Notes under the pieces: generated by a model
What the model was told of the DNA's origin: nothing
The model's database searches: none
What the model saw: only the letters and a program-made list of their open reading frames with translations
Origin: Mucilaginibacter paludis DSM 18603
GTDB taxonomy: Bacteria; Bacteroidota; Bacteroidia; Sphingobacteriales; Sphingobacteriaceae
Length of the DNA stretch: 64,000 bases
Assembly: GCF_000166195.2 (NCBI RefSeq)
Contig: NZ_CM001403.1
Span: 2,250,432 to 2,314,431, forward strand
Reading direction: 5' to 3'
Made by a program: the position numbers and the translations under genes
Part shown: positions 36,097 through 44,955 of the stretch, one piece after another
Numbering within the stretch: position 1 is the stretch's first letter
Layout: each line of letters starts with the position of its first letter

Positions 36097-36461
36097 TACC
36101 TTGCTACCTCCTCTGTTTTAGGTTTTTTCTGGTTGAATGCACCGCTACGTTTTTTGTCGTTATAAGCTGTAGCATGTTTATCCAGGGCGATTGTAAGAAA
36201 ACGCATGATGCGCTCATCTCTTCTGTATTCAATCTCCAGTTTGTTAATTAATTCACCCGGAGCCTTAAATTCAGTTAGGTGGTAGTATCCTGTAGTCTTT
36301 TTTTCGATAGGATACGCTAGTTTTCTCAAACCCCAATTATCCTCTTGGATAATTTCGGCTCCGTTATCTGTTAAGATCTTGGTAAATTTGGCTACGGCCT
36401 CTTTAGCAGTCTCAACTGACAACAACGGGGTTAGAATGATCACGGTTTCGTACTGTTGCAT
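36096..36461 (-). CDS. rpsF: 30S ribosomal protein S6
   Basis: 121 residues with the ferredoxin-like S6 fold ([27 protein letters not shown], then [44 protein letters not shown]). The lysine-rich tail follows. First gene of the operon, with a promoter at 36506-36536 and a hairpin at the start of the transcript. Confidence 0.98.
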   Translation of the reverse strand: MQQYETVIILTPLLSVETAKEAVAKFTKILTDNGAEIIQEDNWGLRKLAYPIEKKTTGYYHLTEFKAPGELINKLEIEYRRDERIMRFLTIALDKHATAYNDKKRSGAFNQKKPKTEEVAR

Positions 36462-36490
36462 TTAAACTTTGATTTTTATATATTATCCGC

Positions 36491-36505
36491 TTTTTAAGCG
36501 GGCTG
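36491..36505 (-). promoter_or_regulatory. Hairpin at the 5' end of the rpsF transcript
   Basis: CCGCTT and AAGCGG pair around AAA within the leader, about 30 nt before the start codon region and within about 10 nt of the expected transcription start. S6:S18 complexes repress their own mRNA in many bacteria by binding a leader hairpin with CCG; a similar role is possible but not shown. Confidence 0.35.
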
Positions 36506-36536
36506 CAAATGTACGTAAACCCCTGAATAATACAAA
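36506..36536 (-). promoter_or_regulatory. Promoter of the rpsF operon
   Basis: On the minus strand TTTG (36533-36536) and TACATTTG (36506-36513) are separated by exactly 19 bp, a perfect match to the Bacteroidota vegetative promoter. It leaves a leader of about 35-40 nt before rpsF. Confidence 0.8.
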
Positions 36537-36539
36537 GCT

Positions 36540-36657
36540 TTTTAAAAAAAAGAAGCGATGAGGTTAAGAATCCTCATCGCCTTAAACACACCTAATAAAC
36601 AAAGACAATTTATTAATTGATTTTCCCCTTAATTAATTTAAACTGATATCTCTTTGT
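36540..36657 (-). ncRNA. Candidate small RNA upstream of rpsF
   Basis: On the minus strand a -7 box TATATTTG (36663-36670, with TATG at the -33 spacing) is followed by about 115 nt ending in a strong terminator. Internally AACAAAGA pairs with TCTTTGTT and TTAATTAA with AATTAAT, giving a rod-like fold. No start codon opens a sensible frame. Since rpsF has its own promoter downstream of the terminator, this looks like an independent short transcript rather than an attenuated leader. Confidence 0.4.
36545..36580 (-). terminator. Strong rho-independent terminator upstream of the rpsF promoter
   Basis: GCGATGAGG and CCTCATCGC form a 9-bp stem with loop ATTCTTAA, followed by TTC and eight T on the minus strand. 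No annotated minus-strand gene precedes it. Confidence 0.8.
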
Positions 36658-37001
36658 TCGTCCAAATATAAGATAGGTAAACAACATTTCATATGCGTAG
36701 TAATACGTATTTTACATGTTTAAACATTTACTTAAAATTAAATAAATACCTATGGGAGAAATAATTACAATTAGAACAACAAACAGCGCCTGTACTATTC
36801 AATAAATAGAAAATCAGTATCTGCGCGCCGGATTTCTTTTTATAATCCCGGCAGGCAGCCTTCTCTTAAACGCAGCAACTCTACCTGGTTTGTATAGATT
36901 TTTTTTAGTAAATATTGGGCATAATGATAAAAAAAACAGCCACTTAACATTTACTTTATCCGGTTACTATTATATTTAGCTTACTAAATCTTTAACTTAA
37001 T
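36581..37001. other. Intergenic region between rpsF operon and actin-like gene
   Basis: AT-rich. Holds the promoter part of the candidate small RNA and, near 36970, TATATTTA, a near-consensus -7 box for the actin-like gene. No further gene seen. Confidence 0.4.
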
Positions 37002-38024
37002 ATGATAGCCCAATCAATCAACATTCCCAGCGTAATTGAACGTTACAGCCAAACTTTAATTAATGTAACCGGCGACCCGGAAAATAACATCCAGCTTTAT
37101 GAAAACGGTGATGGATATTTAATAGGTAGCCTGGCACTGCAACAGGGCTATGCGCCATACCGAAATATCAACAGCTCCCCATCCGACCTGGATTACCAAT
37201 TACTGGCCAAAGCTGGTTTGTTGATTGCCGGGCAGGGGAAATCTGCCGAAGTTGTATTAACAACCGGCTTTCCTTATACTACTTACGAAATTTTCAAACA
37301 ACAGGCTATCAATTTTTACACCCCCAGGGATATTTTTATTGAATATAATGGAGATACCTATGCCACCAATGAACACAGGCGCATGCAGATAACCGTAAGG
37401 AATATAGAGGTGGTACCCGAAATATTAGGTTGTATAGATGCCATCAGGAAGGGGCCGATAGTAGAGAACGACGACTTTTTTGTAGTGAGTTTAGGATACG
37501 GTACCTGCGAAACCGGCTTAAGCATTAACGGCGGCCTTGTTGGGCGTACCTGCATGAGTGTATCTGGCTTGCGTTATGCAGTTAACAATTTACAGAGCGA
37601 GCTAAGCCGCAGCAGCAATTTAGGCATGAAGAATGAACACATGATTAACCAGAGTTTTCAGGGCGGCAGCATTGTGGTTGACCGCAAGCGGAAGGACCTG
37701 ACCGATTTGCGCCGCAGCCAGTTACTCAATTATTATAAGGAGGTTATATCGCCCACCTTAAAGAAAACCTTTACCGATACCGACTTTGACAAAGCCGGCA
37801 AACTTTACCTGGTTGGGGGCGGTGCCCTTTACACAGACCTGGCCAACTGTTTCCGTGAAGAATTTGACGGCGTGCTGAATGTAATTATTCCGCCAGAACC
37901 GAGCTATATGGCCAGCCTGGGTTACTGCCTTAAATCGTACCAACGCTGCGGCGACATTAATGAGGCCGTTGGCCTTGATATAGGCAACGCTTACACCGTT
38001 GTTTCCAAAATAAGCAGTTTATAA
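37002..38024 (+). CDS. ParM/StbA-like actin-family ATPase with apparent circular permutation
   Basis: 340 residues. The protein starts directly with IPSVIERY, which normally follows the first beta-hairpin in ParM/ALP proteins, then ENGDGYLIGSLALQQGYAPYR and VVLTTGFPYTTYE. The phosphate-2 motif is at 161-172 (VVSLGYGTCETG; Ser replaces the usual Asp) and the adenosine motif at 268-275 (LYLVGGGA). The phosphate-1 motif VGLDIGNAYTVV is at 323-334, at the C-terminus instead of the N-terminus. An in-frame TAA at 36993 rules out a longer N-terminus. Actin-like proteins of this group form filaments for DNA segregation; here the gene is chromosomal, monocistronic and next to dnaX. Function unknown. 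Confidence 0.75.
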   Translation: MIAQSINIPSVIERYSQTLINVTGDPENNIQLYENGDGYLIGSLALQQGYAPYRNINSSPSDLDYQLLAKAGLLIAGQGKSAEVVLTTGFPYTTYEIFKQQAINFYTPRDIFIEYNGDTYATNEHRRMQITVRNIEVVPEILGCIDAIRKGPIVENDDFFVVSLGYGTCETGLSINGGLVGRTCMSVSGLRYAVNNLQSELSRSSNLGMKNEHMINQSFQGGSIVVDRKRKDLTDLRRSQLLNYYKEVISPTLKKTFTDTDFDKAGKLYLVGGGALYTDLANCFREEFDGVLNVIIPPEPSYMASLGYCLKSYQRCGDINEAVGLDIGNAYTVVSKISSL

Positions 38025-38225
38025 GCTGTTAAAAACAAACCAGTCGGTTTTTATTGATGTAAGCCACGAGATGTGGCTTACATCAATGTTTGTTAGTACA
38101 GTAATCAGCATTAAATAACTTTCGGCACTGTTATTTAGCTGCGTGTTGATTGATCTAAGATATTCCCTGATCCGCCCCGCGTATTTCATTTGCACATACC
38201 CGCAGATATTTCTAATTTAGTTGCG

Positions 38226-40028
38226 ATGGATAATTTTATTGTTTCGGCCCGTAAATACCGCCCGGTTACCTTTGATACCGTTGTGGGCCAACAACATATA
38301 ACCAACACGCTAAAAAACGCTATAAAAAATAATCAGCTGGCGCAGGCATTTTTATTCTGCGGGCCACGTGGTGTAGGTAAAACTACCTGTGCGCGTATCC
38401 TGGCCAAAACCATTAACTGCACCAATTTGCAAGCCGGTATTGAAGCTTGCGGCGAGTGCGATTCGTGCAAGGCCTTCCAGCGGGGTAACTCTTTTAACGT
38501 GCACGAGTTGGATGCCGCCTCAAACAACTCGGTTGAGGATATCCGCAGCCTGATTGAGCAGGTGCGCATACCGCCCCAGGCCGGTAAGTATAAAATTTAT
38601 ATTATTGATGAGGTGCACATGCTATCGCAGGCGGCCTTTAACGCCTTCCTGAAAACGCTGGAAGAACCACCATCATACGCTATATTTATATTAGCTACTA
38701 CCGAGAAGCATAAAATACTGCCTACTATATTATCCCGTTGCCAGATATTTGATTTTAACAGGATCAAAGTTGATGATATGGCCGGCCACCTGGCATCCAT
38801 CGCCCAAAAAGAAAGCATCGGTTACGAGGTTGACGGCTTGCACATCATTGCCCAAAAAGCTGATGGCGGCTTACGCGATGCTTTATCGATGTTTGATCAG
38901 ATCGTTAACTTCTCGGGCGGGAATGTTACTTATCGTTCGGTAATTGATAACCTGAATATTTTAGATTACGATTATTACTTTAACGTAACCCAAAGCCTGC
39001 TTAGCGAGGATACGGCCAAAACATTACTGTTATTTGATGAGATACTTTCAAAAGGCTTTGATGGCAGCCATTTTATATCCGGTTTAACCGAGCATTTACG
39101 TAACCTGTTGGTAGGTAAAGATGCCGAAACCCTAAAACTGCTCGAAGTGAGCGAAGGCATCCGCAAAAAATACATCGAGCAATCGCAGGCGGCAACGGTT
39201 TCGTTCCTGCTATCGGCAATGAACATTGCCAATCAGTGCGATTTAAATTATAAACTGAGTAAAAACCAAAGGCTGCAGGTTGAGCTGGCCTTACTCAAAA
39301 TGTGCCATATAATGGCCGCCCTCAACTTAGCTCAAACTAACTTTAATAATAACCAGCCCGAAGGGCAGGTAAAAAAAAAACCTGATTTAGTAGCAAACGA
39401 GCCCGAAGCACCTGATAAAACCGCGCCTGTAAGCACACCACAGGTTAGCCAAACCCAACCTGTTAGTGTAACTCCAGCCTTAACAGCACCTGCTAAAGTA
39501 GAGCCTGTAGAAAAACCGATAGCCGAAAAGCCGCCCATTTTTATTCCGAATCAGCATATCGCGTCGAGCTCCATAAAAATACCTTCGCTTAAAGATTTGG
39601 GCAAGGGTGTTGCCACGGAAGTAGAAAAAGAAGACGACCCCTATTTAAAAGGCACCGACAGGGAAAATTTTACGTATGACGACTTTTTAAAATACTGGCA
39701 CCACTATACAGCGAAGGTTAAAGAAGACGGTAAAAAGAATTTGCTCAGTATTTTTACTACTAATGCCCCCGTTATGCTTAAACCTTATGTATTTGAAGTA
39801 ATTGCAGGCACCAAAGTACAGGAGAACGCATTTAGAGATGAGAAGCCCTTTATTTTAAACTTTTTGCGCACATCGCTAAAAAATTTCGATATCGAGATAC
39901 AAACGCGGATTGACGAGGTAAAGGCCACCAAAAGATTATACTCCGCACAGGATAAGTACCAGCACATGGCCACCAAAAACCCAGACCTGGCCGAATTAAA
40001 AAAACGATTTAACCTGGAGGTTGAATAA
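38226..40028 (+). CDS. dnaX: DNA polymerase III subunit gamma/tau
   Basis: 600 residues from the ATG at 38226 (MDNFIVSARKYRPVTFDTVVG). AAA+ clamp loader: Walker A GPRGVGKTT near 43, zinc-binding cysteines (CTNLQAGIEACGECDSC), Walker B IIDEVHMLS, sensor 1 ATTEKHKILPTILSRC. Domain III follows, then a disordered Pro/Ala/Gln-rich stretch (about 385-450) and a C-terminal domain (FTYDDFLKYWHHYTAKVKEDGK). It loads the sliding clamp in the replisome. A run of A at 39370 could in principle give a short form by frameshift. Confidence 0.97.
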   Translation: MDNFIVSARKYRPVTFDTVVGQQHITNTLKNAIKNNQLAQAFLFCGPRGVGKTTCARILAKTINCTNLQAGIEACGECDSCKAFQRGNSFNVHELDAASNNSVEDIRSLIEQVRIPPQAGKYKIYIIDEVHMLSQAAFNAFLKTLEEPPSYAIFILATTEKHKILPTILSRCQIFDFNRIKVDDMAGHLASIAQKESIGYEVDGLHIIAQKADGGLRDALSMFDQIVNFSGGNVTYRSVIDNLNILDYDYYFNVTQSLLSEDTAKTLLLFDEILSKGFDGSHFISGLTEHLRNLLVGKDAETLKLLEVSEGIRKKYIEQSQAATVSFLLSAMNIANQCDLNYKLSKNQRLQVELALLKMCHIMAALNLAQTNFNNNQPEGQVKKKPDLVANEPEAPDKTAPVSTPQVSQTQPVSVTPALTAPAKVEPVEKPIAEKPPIFIPNQHIASSSIKIPSLKDLGKGVATEVEKEDDPYLKGTDRENFTYDDFLKYWHHYTAKVKEDGKKNLLSIFTTNAPVMLKPYVFEVIAGTKVQENAFRDEKPFILNFLRTSLKNFDIEIQTRIDEVKATKRLYSAQDKYQHMATKNPDLAELKKRFNLEVE

Positions 40029-40113
40029 TAATCGAATTTTGAAGGAAGTGCAGCCCGGAGTTACGATCAGCCTTTCCGCTTAATTATAACTCCGGCAGAC
40101 ACATTATCTCAAT

Positions 40114-40539
40114 TTATTTCATCGGCTCGTCGTTTTTTGGATAGCCTTCTTCATCCAGATCATCGCGGTCATCTTCCTGTGTACGCGAAAGAACTTCATC
40201 AATAGGATCAATTTCCAGATCTTCGGTGTTACTCACGTGCATACCTAATTTATCGGCATCCATCTCCAACGATTCGTCCTTAATATATTCATCAACAGCT
40301 ACGGGGTTTGCCTCGTCGTAGGTAGAATCCATATCGCCACCATTTTTCACCGCCGTATTGTAAGGGTCGGGATGGTCATAATCCGGGTCGTCGCTTTTTA
40401 CATCGTATTCAAAGCTTTGCTCATCCTCATTAAAACTCAGATCTTCCTTGTCTATCGTTTCTCCTAATTCGTCTTTCAATTTCCGGTCCCTGTCTTCACT
40501 ATCATCATTAAAACCAGGGTAAAATGTTTGTTTGTTCAT
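40114..40539 (-). CDS. Acidic, probably disordered hypothetical protein
   Basis: 141 residues with strong excess of Asp and Glu (for example DDSEDRDRKLKDELGETIDK and DEVLSRTQEDDRDDLDEEGY) and no hydrophobic core or signal peptide. Similar in style to the acidic protein at 62224, though not alignable by eye except for the DLEID/DLDTD stretches. I do not recognise the family. Convergent with dnaX. Confidence 0.65.
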   Translation of the reverse strand: MNKQTFYPGFNDDSEDRDRKLKDELGETIDKEDLSFNEDEQSFEYDVKSDDPDYDHPDPYNTAVKNGGDMDSTYDEANPVAVDEYIKDESLEMDADKLGMHVSNTEDLEIDPIDEVLSRTQEDDRDDLDEEGYPKNDEPMK

Positions 40540-40712
40540 TGGTTTATAGTTTTATATCAAAGCTACTTTAAAAACCTTGCCAAAAAAACACGGTATATTA
40601 AAAGTGACTAAAGTCATTTACCGGTATGTCATTTAGAAATCGTTTTTTTTACTGCGCAGCAAAAAAAGTTAAACCTGATTAGCGATAATTTATAAGGCAT
40701 AAATTTTTTATG

Positions 40713-40720
40713 TAAGTTTG
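40713..40720 (+). promoter_or_regulatory. -7 promoter box of icd
   Basis: TAAGTTTG fits TAnnTTTG, 35 bp upstream of the icd start codon. The -33 region is weak (TTTA). Confidence 0.55.
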
Positions 40721-40755
40721 GCAGTTATTAAAATTCGAAAAAAAACAGTCTGTAT

Positions 40756-41985
40756 ATGTCAAAAATTAAAGTAGCGAACCCTGTAGTGGAGCTTGATGGC
40801 GACGAAATGACGCGCATCATTTGGAAATTTATCAAAGATAAATTAATCATCCCTTATCTTGAACTGGATATTAAGTACTATGATTTAGGCATTGAGTACC
40901 GTGATGAAACTAACGACCAGGTAACTATTGATGCTGCAAATGCCATTAAACAATATGGTGTTGGTATTAAATGTGCCACTATTACACCTGATGAAGAGCG
41001 TGTTAAGGAGTTTGGCCTGAAACAAATGTGGAAATCGCCAAACGGAACCATCCGTAATATTTTAGATGGAACTGTTTTCCGCGAGCCTATTGTAATGAGC
41101 AATGTACCCCGCTTGGTACCTAACTGGACAGCCCCTATCTGCATTGGCCGTCACGCTTTTGGCGACCAGTACCGCGCTACCGATTTTGTAACCAAAGGCA
41201 AAGGTAAATTAACCATTACTTTTACACCCGAAGATGGCGGTGCCGAACAATCGTTCGAAGTGTTTAATTTTAAGGGCGATGGTGTAGCTTTAGCCATGTA
41301 TAATACCGACGAATCTATCCGCGGTTTTGCACATGCTTGCTTTAACCAGGCTTTGATGAAAGGCTGGCCTTTATACCTTTCAACCAAAAACACCATCCTG
41401 AAAAAATATGATGGCCGTTTTAAAGATCTTTTTGAAGAGATTTACCAGGCAGATTACAAAGCTAAATTTGCTGAAGCCGGCATTACTTATGAGCACCGTT
41501 TAATTGACGACATGGTTGCATCGGCCCTGAAATGGAACGGTAACTTTGTTTGGGCTTGTAAAAACTACGATGGCGACGTACAAAGCGATACCGTAGCCCA
41601 AGGTTTTGGTTCATTAGGTTTAATGACCTCTACTTTGGTTACACCTGATGGCACCGTTATGGAGGCAGAAGCCGCACATGGTACAGTAACCCGCCACTAC
41701 CGCGAGCACCAGGCAGGCCGCCCAACTTCAACAAACCCTATCGCGTCAATCTTCGCATGGACCCGTGGTTTAGAGTTCCGCGGTGTTTTAGATGGCAACC
41801 AGGAGCTGATCGACTTCTGCAAAGCTTTAGAGCAAGTTTGTATCGAAACTGTTGAAAGCGGCAAAATGACCAAGGATTTGGCTATTACCATTAAACCAAA
41901 AGTTGAACACGGTACAGATTACCTGTACACCGAAGAATTTTTGGAAGCAATTGATGAAAACCTGAAAAAGAAGTTAGGTAAATAA
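40756..41985 (+). CDS. icd: NADP-dependent isocitrate dehydrogenase (eukaryotic-like type)
   Basis: 409 residues. Type II IDH features: [24 protein letters not shown] at the start, [20 protein letters not shown] (substrate-binding Ser and Arg), [28 protein letters not shown] (metal-binding Asp residues), [17 protein letters not shown] and [13 protein letters not shown]. Converts isocitrate to 2-oxoglutarate and CO2 in the TCA cycle, producing NADPH. Homodimeric class found in eukaryotes and many Bacteroidota. Confidence 0.97.
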   Translation: MSKIKVANPVVELDGDEMTRIIWKFIKDKLIIPYLELDIKYYDLGIEYRDETNDQVTIDAANAIKQYGVGIKCATITPDEERVKEFGLKQMWKSPNGTIRNILDGTVFREPIVMSNVPRLVPNWTAPICIGRHAFGDQYRATDFVTKGKGKLTITFTPEDGGAEQSFEVFNFKGDGVALAMYNTDESIRGFAHACFNQALMKGWPLYLSTKNTILKKYDGRFKDLFEEIYQADYKAKFAEAGITYEHRLIDDMVASALKWNGNFVWACKNYDGDVQSDTVAQGFGSLGLMTSTLVTPDGTVMEAEAAHGTVTRHYREHQAGRPTSTNPIASIFAWTRGLEFRGVLDGNQELIDFCKALEQVCIETVESGKMTKDLAITIKPKVEHGTDYLYTEEFLEAIDENLKKKLGK

Positions 41986-42002
41986 TTAAGCTGATATAAT
42001 TG

Positions 42003-42041
42003 AAGCCCCGTTCATTTTTTTTGAACGGGGCTTTTTTATTT
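42003..42041 (+). terminator. Rho-independent terminator of icd
   Basis: AAGCCCCGTTCA and TGAACGGGGCTT form a 12-bp stem with a T-rich loop, then a T-run. Confidence 0.9.
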
Positions 42042-42183
42042 CCCGGTGTTACCAATAGTGTGTTATCCAGAACTCATCTATCTTGATACACTTCTACAGG
42101 CAAATAAACTATGGCAAGCCAAACAGCGATGAATGTGAACTAAGAAAATCGGCTTCTGATACAAGCATTGGCACAGCAGGCAA

Positions 42184-43002
42184 TCAGGCGAGTCCAAAAT
42201 TAGTGTCGATCATATTAAAAAACGCTTCGTTATCCATGCTCTTCCAGGCGGCATAAGTAGCTTCAGCATCTTTACCGGCCAGGTATCTTAGCCTATCGCT
42301 GCCATCAGTAGCAGCTTCGTATATAATTCCGGCTATCAATTCAGGCGAAGAATAATTACCTGAGTTTTTACTAAAGCCTGCCCAAACTTTAGCTATGGCA
42401 TCATCATAGTCAGTTTTATGGCCCGGTTTGATAGTACTATGTAATGATCTGCCGGCAAAATCGGTAGTTACGCCACCAGGGGCAACCACTTTAACTTTTA
42501 TGCCATAGGGTTTTAATTCATACTTTAACGATTCCGACAAGCCGTCCAAACCAAATTTGGTAGCATGGTACAAACTGTTGAATGGGAAAGCAACCAAACC
42601 ACCTATTGAAGTAATGTTGATAATGGTTCCACCGGTATTTTTCATATACGGCAATACAGCCTGAATGGTACGTATTACCCCGAACATATTGGTATTAAAC
42701 TGCTGCATTATACTTTCTTCGCTGGCTGTTTCTAAAGGGCCCACTATACCGTACCCGGCATTATTAAGCAATACATCTACCTGCTTAAAATCGGCTATTA
42801 CGGCATTTACAGCTGCTACCACATTACTGGCATCTGTTACATCCAATTGATAAAGCTTAATGTTTTCGTGTTGCGCCAATTCGGTTTGGCCTTCGGTATT
42901 ACGCATAGTGGCTGCTACATTCCAGCCTTGGGCTGCAAAATACAACGCAGTTGCCTTCCCTATGCCTGACGAGGCTCCGGTAATCAATATAGTTTGTTTC
43001 AT
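42184..43002 (-). CDS. Short-chain dehydrogenase/reductase (SDR), third copy
   Basis: 272 residues. TGASSGIG at 7-14, NNAGYGIVG near 82, NITSIGG and YHATKFGLDGLSE with catalytic Tyr and Lys, then VAPGGVTTDF. Closest by eye to the SDR at 19187 (both have PGG and TDF after the active site). No AraC regulator is adjacent in this case. Confidence 0.92.
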   Translation of the reverse strand: MKQTILITGASSGIGKATALYFAAQGWNVAATMRNTEGQTELAQHENIKLYQLDVTDASNVVAAVNAVIADFKQVDVLLNNAGYGIVGPLETASEESIMQQFNTNMFGVIRTIQAVLPYMKNTGGTIINITSIGGLVAFPFNSLYHATKFGLDGLSESLKYELKPYGIKVKVVAPGGVTTDFAGRSLHSTIKPGHKTDYDDAIAKVWAGFSKNSGNYSSPELIAGIIYEAATDGSDRLRYLAGKDAEATYAAWKSMDNEAFFNMIDTNFGLA

Positions 43003-43313
43003 GGTTATTTATCGTTTTGATGGCAATATAACACACTATTTTTCAATTAGTTTAAACTAACCAAGAGATTTTAATAACAAATAAAAGCCTACCTTCTGCG
43101 CAGTTAAACAAACTATCACATCAGGCGGCTATTCAAACGATTAACCCGCATAAAAAAGTATTTGGTTATTTACATCTCGCCGGTCAAAACCGCTCTTACA
43201 TGTTTCACCGACAATTCTCCAGCCTTTACCGAGTAGTTTTAGCTGCCTGCCCAATACCGCTTGATGCGCCTCGTTTATCGGCCTACATTTACATCATAAT
43301 TAATAACAAAACA

Positions 43314-43718
43314 ATGTACAACGATAGCAACAACAGCAAACCATCCCGTCAAAACAACCGCACTTTTGCCGGATTATTTTTAGTAGGATTAGGTGGGATT
43401 TATTTACTTCGCCAGCTGGACTTTATCTTCTTCCCTACCTGGCTGTTCAGCTGGCCGATGATCCTGATTTTGATCGGGTTGATCAGCGGCATTAAACACA
43501 ACTTCCGTCATCCCGGAGCGTATGTCATGATGTTTATAGGTAGCGTGTTCTTGTTAGGCCATATCATCAATATCTCGATCTACTTTTTATGGCCGCTCGT
43601 TTTAATCGCCATCGGCATCCGGTTGTTGGTTGGGAAAGACGATCGCTGGTGTCGCGATCGCTGGGAGCGCCGTATGCAATGGCGTCGCGATGTGCACCAG
43701 GAAACTAAAACATTATAA
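43314..43718 (+). CDS. DUF5668/LiaF-like small membrane protein
   Basis: 134 residues from the ATG at 43314; the upstream extension of the frame has no match. Residues 18-100 form about four short hydrophobic helices (FAGLFLVGLGGIYLLRQL, SWPMILILIGLISGIKHN, YVMMFIGSVFLLGHIINI and FLWPLVLIAIGIRLLVG). The C-terminus is basic (DRWCRDRWERRMQWRRDV). The repeated W-P-hydrophobic pattern is the N-terminal transmembrane module seen in LiaI/LiaF-like stress proteins. Role unknown. Confidence 0.8.
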   Translation: MYNDSNNSKPSRQNNRTFAGLFLVGLGGIYLLRQLDFIFFPTWLFSWPMILILIGLISGIKHNFRHPGAYVMMFIGSVFLLGHIINISIYFLWPLVLIAIGIRLLVGKDDRWCRDRWERRMQWRRDVHQETKTL

Positions 43719-43753
43719 TCAGGCTATAACCACCTCAACATATATTTAGGCTG

Positions 43754-43791
43754 TCCGCCCGGGTTTTGAACCCGGGCGGATTTTTTTATTT
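43754..43791 (+). terminator. Rho-independent terminator
   Basis: TCCGCCCGGGTT and AACCCGGGCGGA form a 12-bp stem with loop TTG followed by seven T. Confidence 0.92.
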
Positions 43792-43849
43792 TTATTTTCC
43801 TATAAATAAATTTAGCGTGTATAATTGGATCATAATAAATAACGAATCC

Positions 43850-44161
43850 GACCAAACAAAAAAAAATAGGGACGACGTTTGATCCTTCGGTAATTATTGG
43901 AGCACGGGCAAAAGCGGGCAATGGCCAGACTGCACGCCGGGCCGGGAGCTGGCCTGTGGGTGGAAGGATCGGGTAGTCTTGATGTTATTCACCTGTGTTT
44001 GTTTTTTTAAGGTGTTCATGAGCTCCCTCCGGTCGGTTTTTGGTTACTTTTTGTATCAAGACAAAACTGCGTAGCATTCATTCACACCAAAAACAAACAC
44101 GAGTGAATAAAGTAACAAGCCCTTCACGCGGCGATTGAGCGTGCCGATGCTATAAATTAAG
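43850..44161 (+). repeat. Dispersed structured repeat, copy 4 (long version)
   Basis: Same ends as copy 1 but with an enlarged centre: TTATTCACCTGTGTTTG and CAAACACGAGTGAATAA form long arms around the GTTACTTTTTG core. Contains GACTGCACGCCGGGCCGGGA and GCGGCGATTGAGC. Confidence 0.82.
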
Positions 44162-44322
44162 AATACTGTATATTCGAGCAATAATATACACAATGACAAT
44201 CAACAACTTAAATAAGCGAATTGATAAGCCGCATAAAAAACACCTCGTACAGGGCCATGCCGCACGTCCTTCGACAGGCTTATAATGACGTATTGTTAAG
44301 TTATTGATTATCAATATCGAAT

Positions 44323-44347
44323 CGTCATTGCGAGGAACGAAGCAATC
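44323..44347 (+). repeat. Widely distributed TTGCGAGGAACGAAGCAA-type repeat
   Basis: TTGCGAGGAACGAAGCAA, preceded by GTCA, is a REP-like sequence I know from many unrelated bacterial genomes. Imperfect palindrome TTGC...GCAA. Single copy in this window. Confidence 0.6.
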
Positions 44348-44453
44348 TCTACATAGGCAGAGCGGCTCTGCAGGTTCTCCTGTATATTACAAAGACGTCT
44401 ACTTAAGTTTTTGATTATCAGCGCGTCTGTTTTTGCTACGATAATCAGAGTTC

Positions 44454-44843
44454 TTAATTTACAACATCGGCACGCTCAATCGCCGCGTGAAGGGCTGTTA
44501 CTTTTGTCTTGAGTGGCTGTTGCGCAACTAAAAAAGAGATAAAAGCCTGTCCTTTTGTAGCTATTTGACCTGCTGACGTTTCAATATTGGCGAATAAGTT
44601 CTGGATAACTGTTGAATATTAAAATCTCAGCCAGTCTATCCGCAAAAATTCATATTTTGAAGTTTGTTTCTGAGTTGTGCAACAGCCACTTGACACAAAA
44701 GTAACCAAAAAGTCAAGACTGCCCGATCCTTCAGCCCGCGAGGCCAGCTCCCGGCCCGGCGTGCAGTCGGGGCTTTTGCGCACGTTTGTATCTGCATCAG
44801 ACAAATTCATCTGCTTTCAAATGTCATCCCTGTTTTTTCCGGG
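44454..44843 (-). repeat. Dispersed structured repeat, copy 5, inverted and interrupted by a MITE
   Basis: Minus-strand copy with CATCGGCACGCTCAATCGCC at its left and CCGGCCCGGCGTGCAGTC farther right. Its hairpin centre TGTCTTGACAC is split by the 177-bp insertion at 44513-44689. Confidence 0.82.
44513..44689. mobile_element. 177-bp MITE with 17-bp terminal inverted repeats
   Basis: The ends GTGGCTGTTGCGCAACT and AGTTGTGCAACAGCCAC are inverted repeats with one mismatch. TTGA is duplicated on both sides (44509-44512 and 44690-44693), and removing the element plus one TTGA restores TGTCTTGACACAAAA, the sequence found in other repeat copies. No transposase gene fits in it, so it must be moved by a full-length relative elsewhere. 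IS5-like parentage is a guess from the end sequence. Confidence 0.8.
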
Positions 44844-44912
44844 GTGAGGCCCGGTGGGATACTCAGGATGACAACTTACGCGCACTAAAAAAGAGAGTGT
44901 TATACTGAGTAA

Positions 44913-44955
44913 GGATCCGGCCAGCCGGAAAAAAATAGGGATGACATTTGAAACT
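44913..44955 (+). repeat. Dispersed structured repeat, copy 6, left end only
   Basis: Only GGCCAGCCGGAAAAAAATAG and GGATGACATTTGAAAC are present; the remainder is missing. Confidence 0.6.

Noticed and set aside
36545..36580. Interpretation of the hairpin as an rpsF attenuator
   Set aside because: A perfect promoter lies between the hairpin and rpsF, so the main rpsF transcript would not include it.
37002..38024. Plasmid partition locus or integrated plasmid around the ParM-like gene
   Set aside because: No ParR-like gene, no iteron or centromere-like repeat, and housekeeping genes on both sides.
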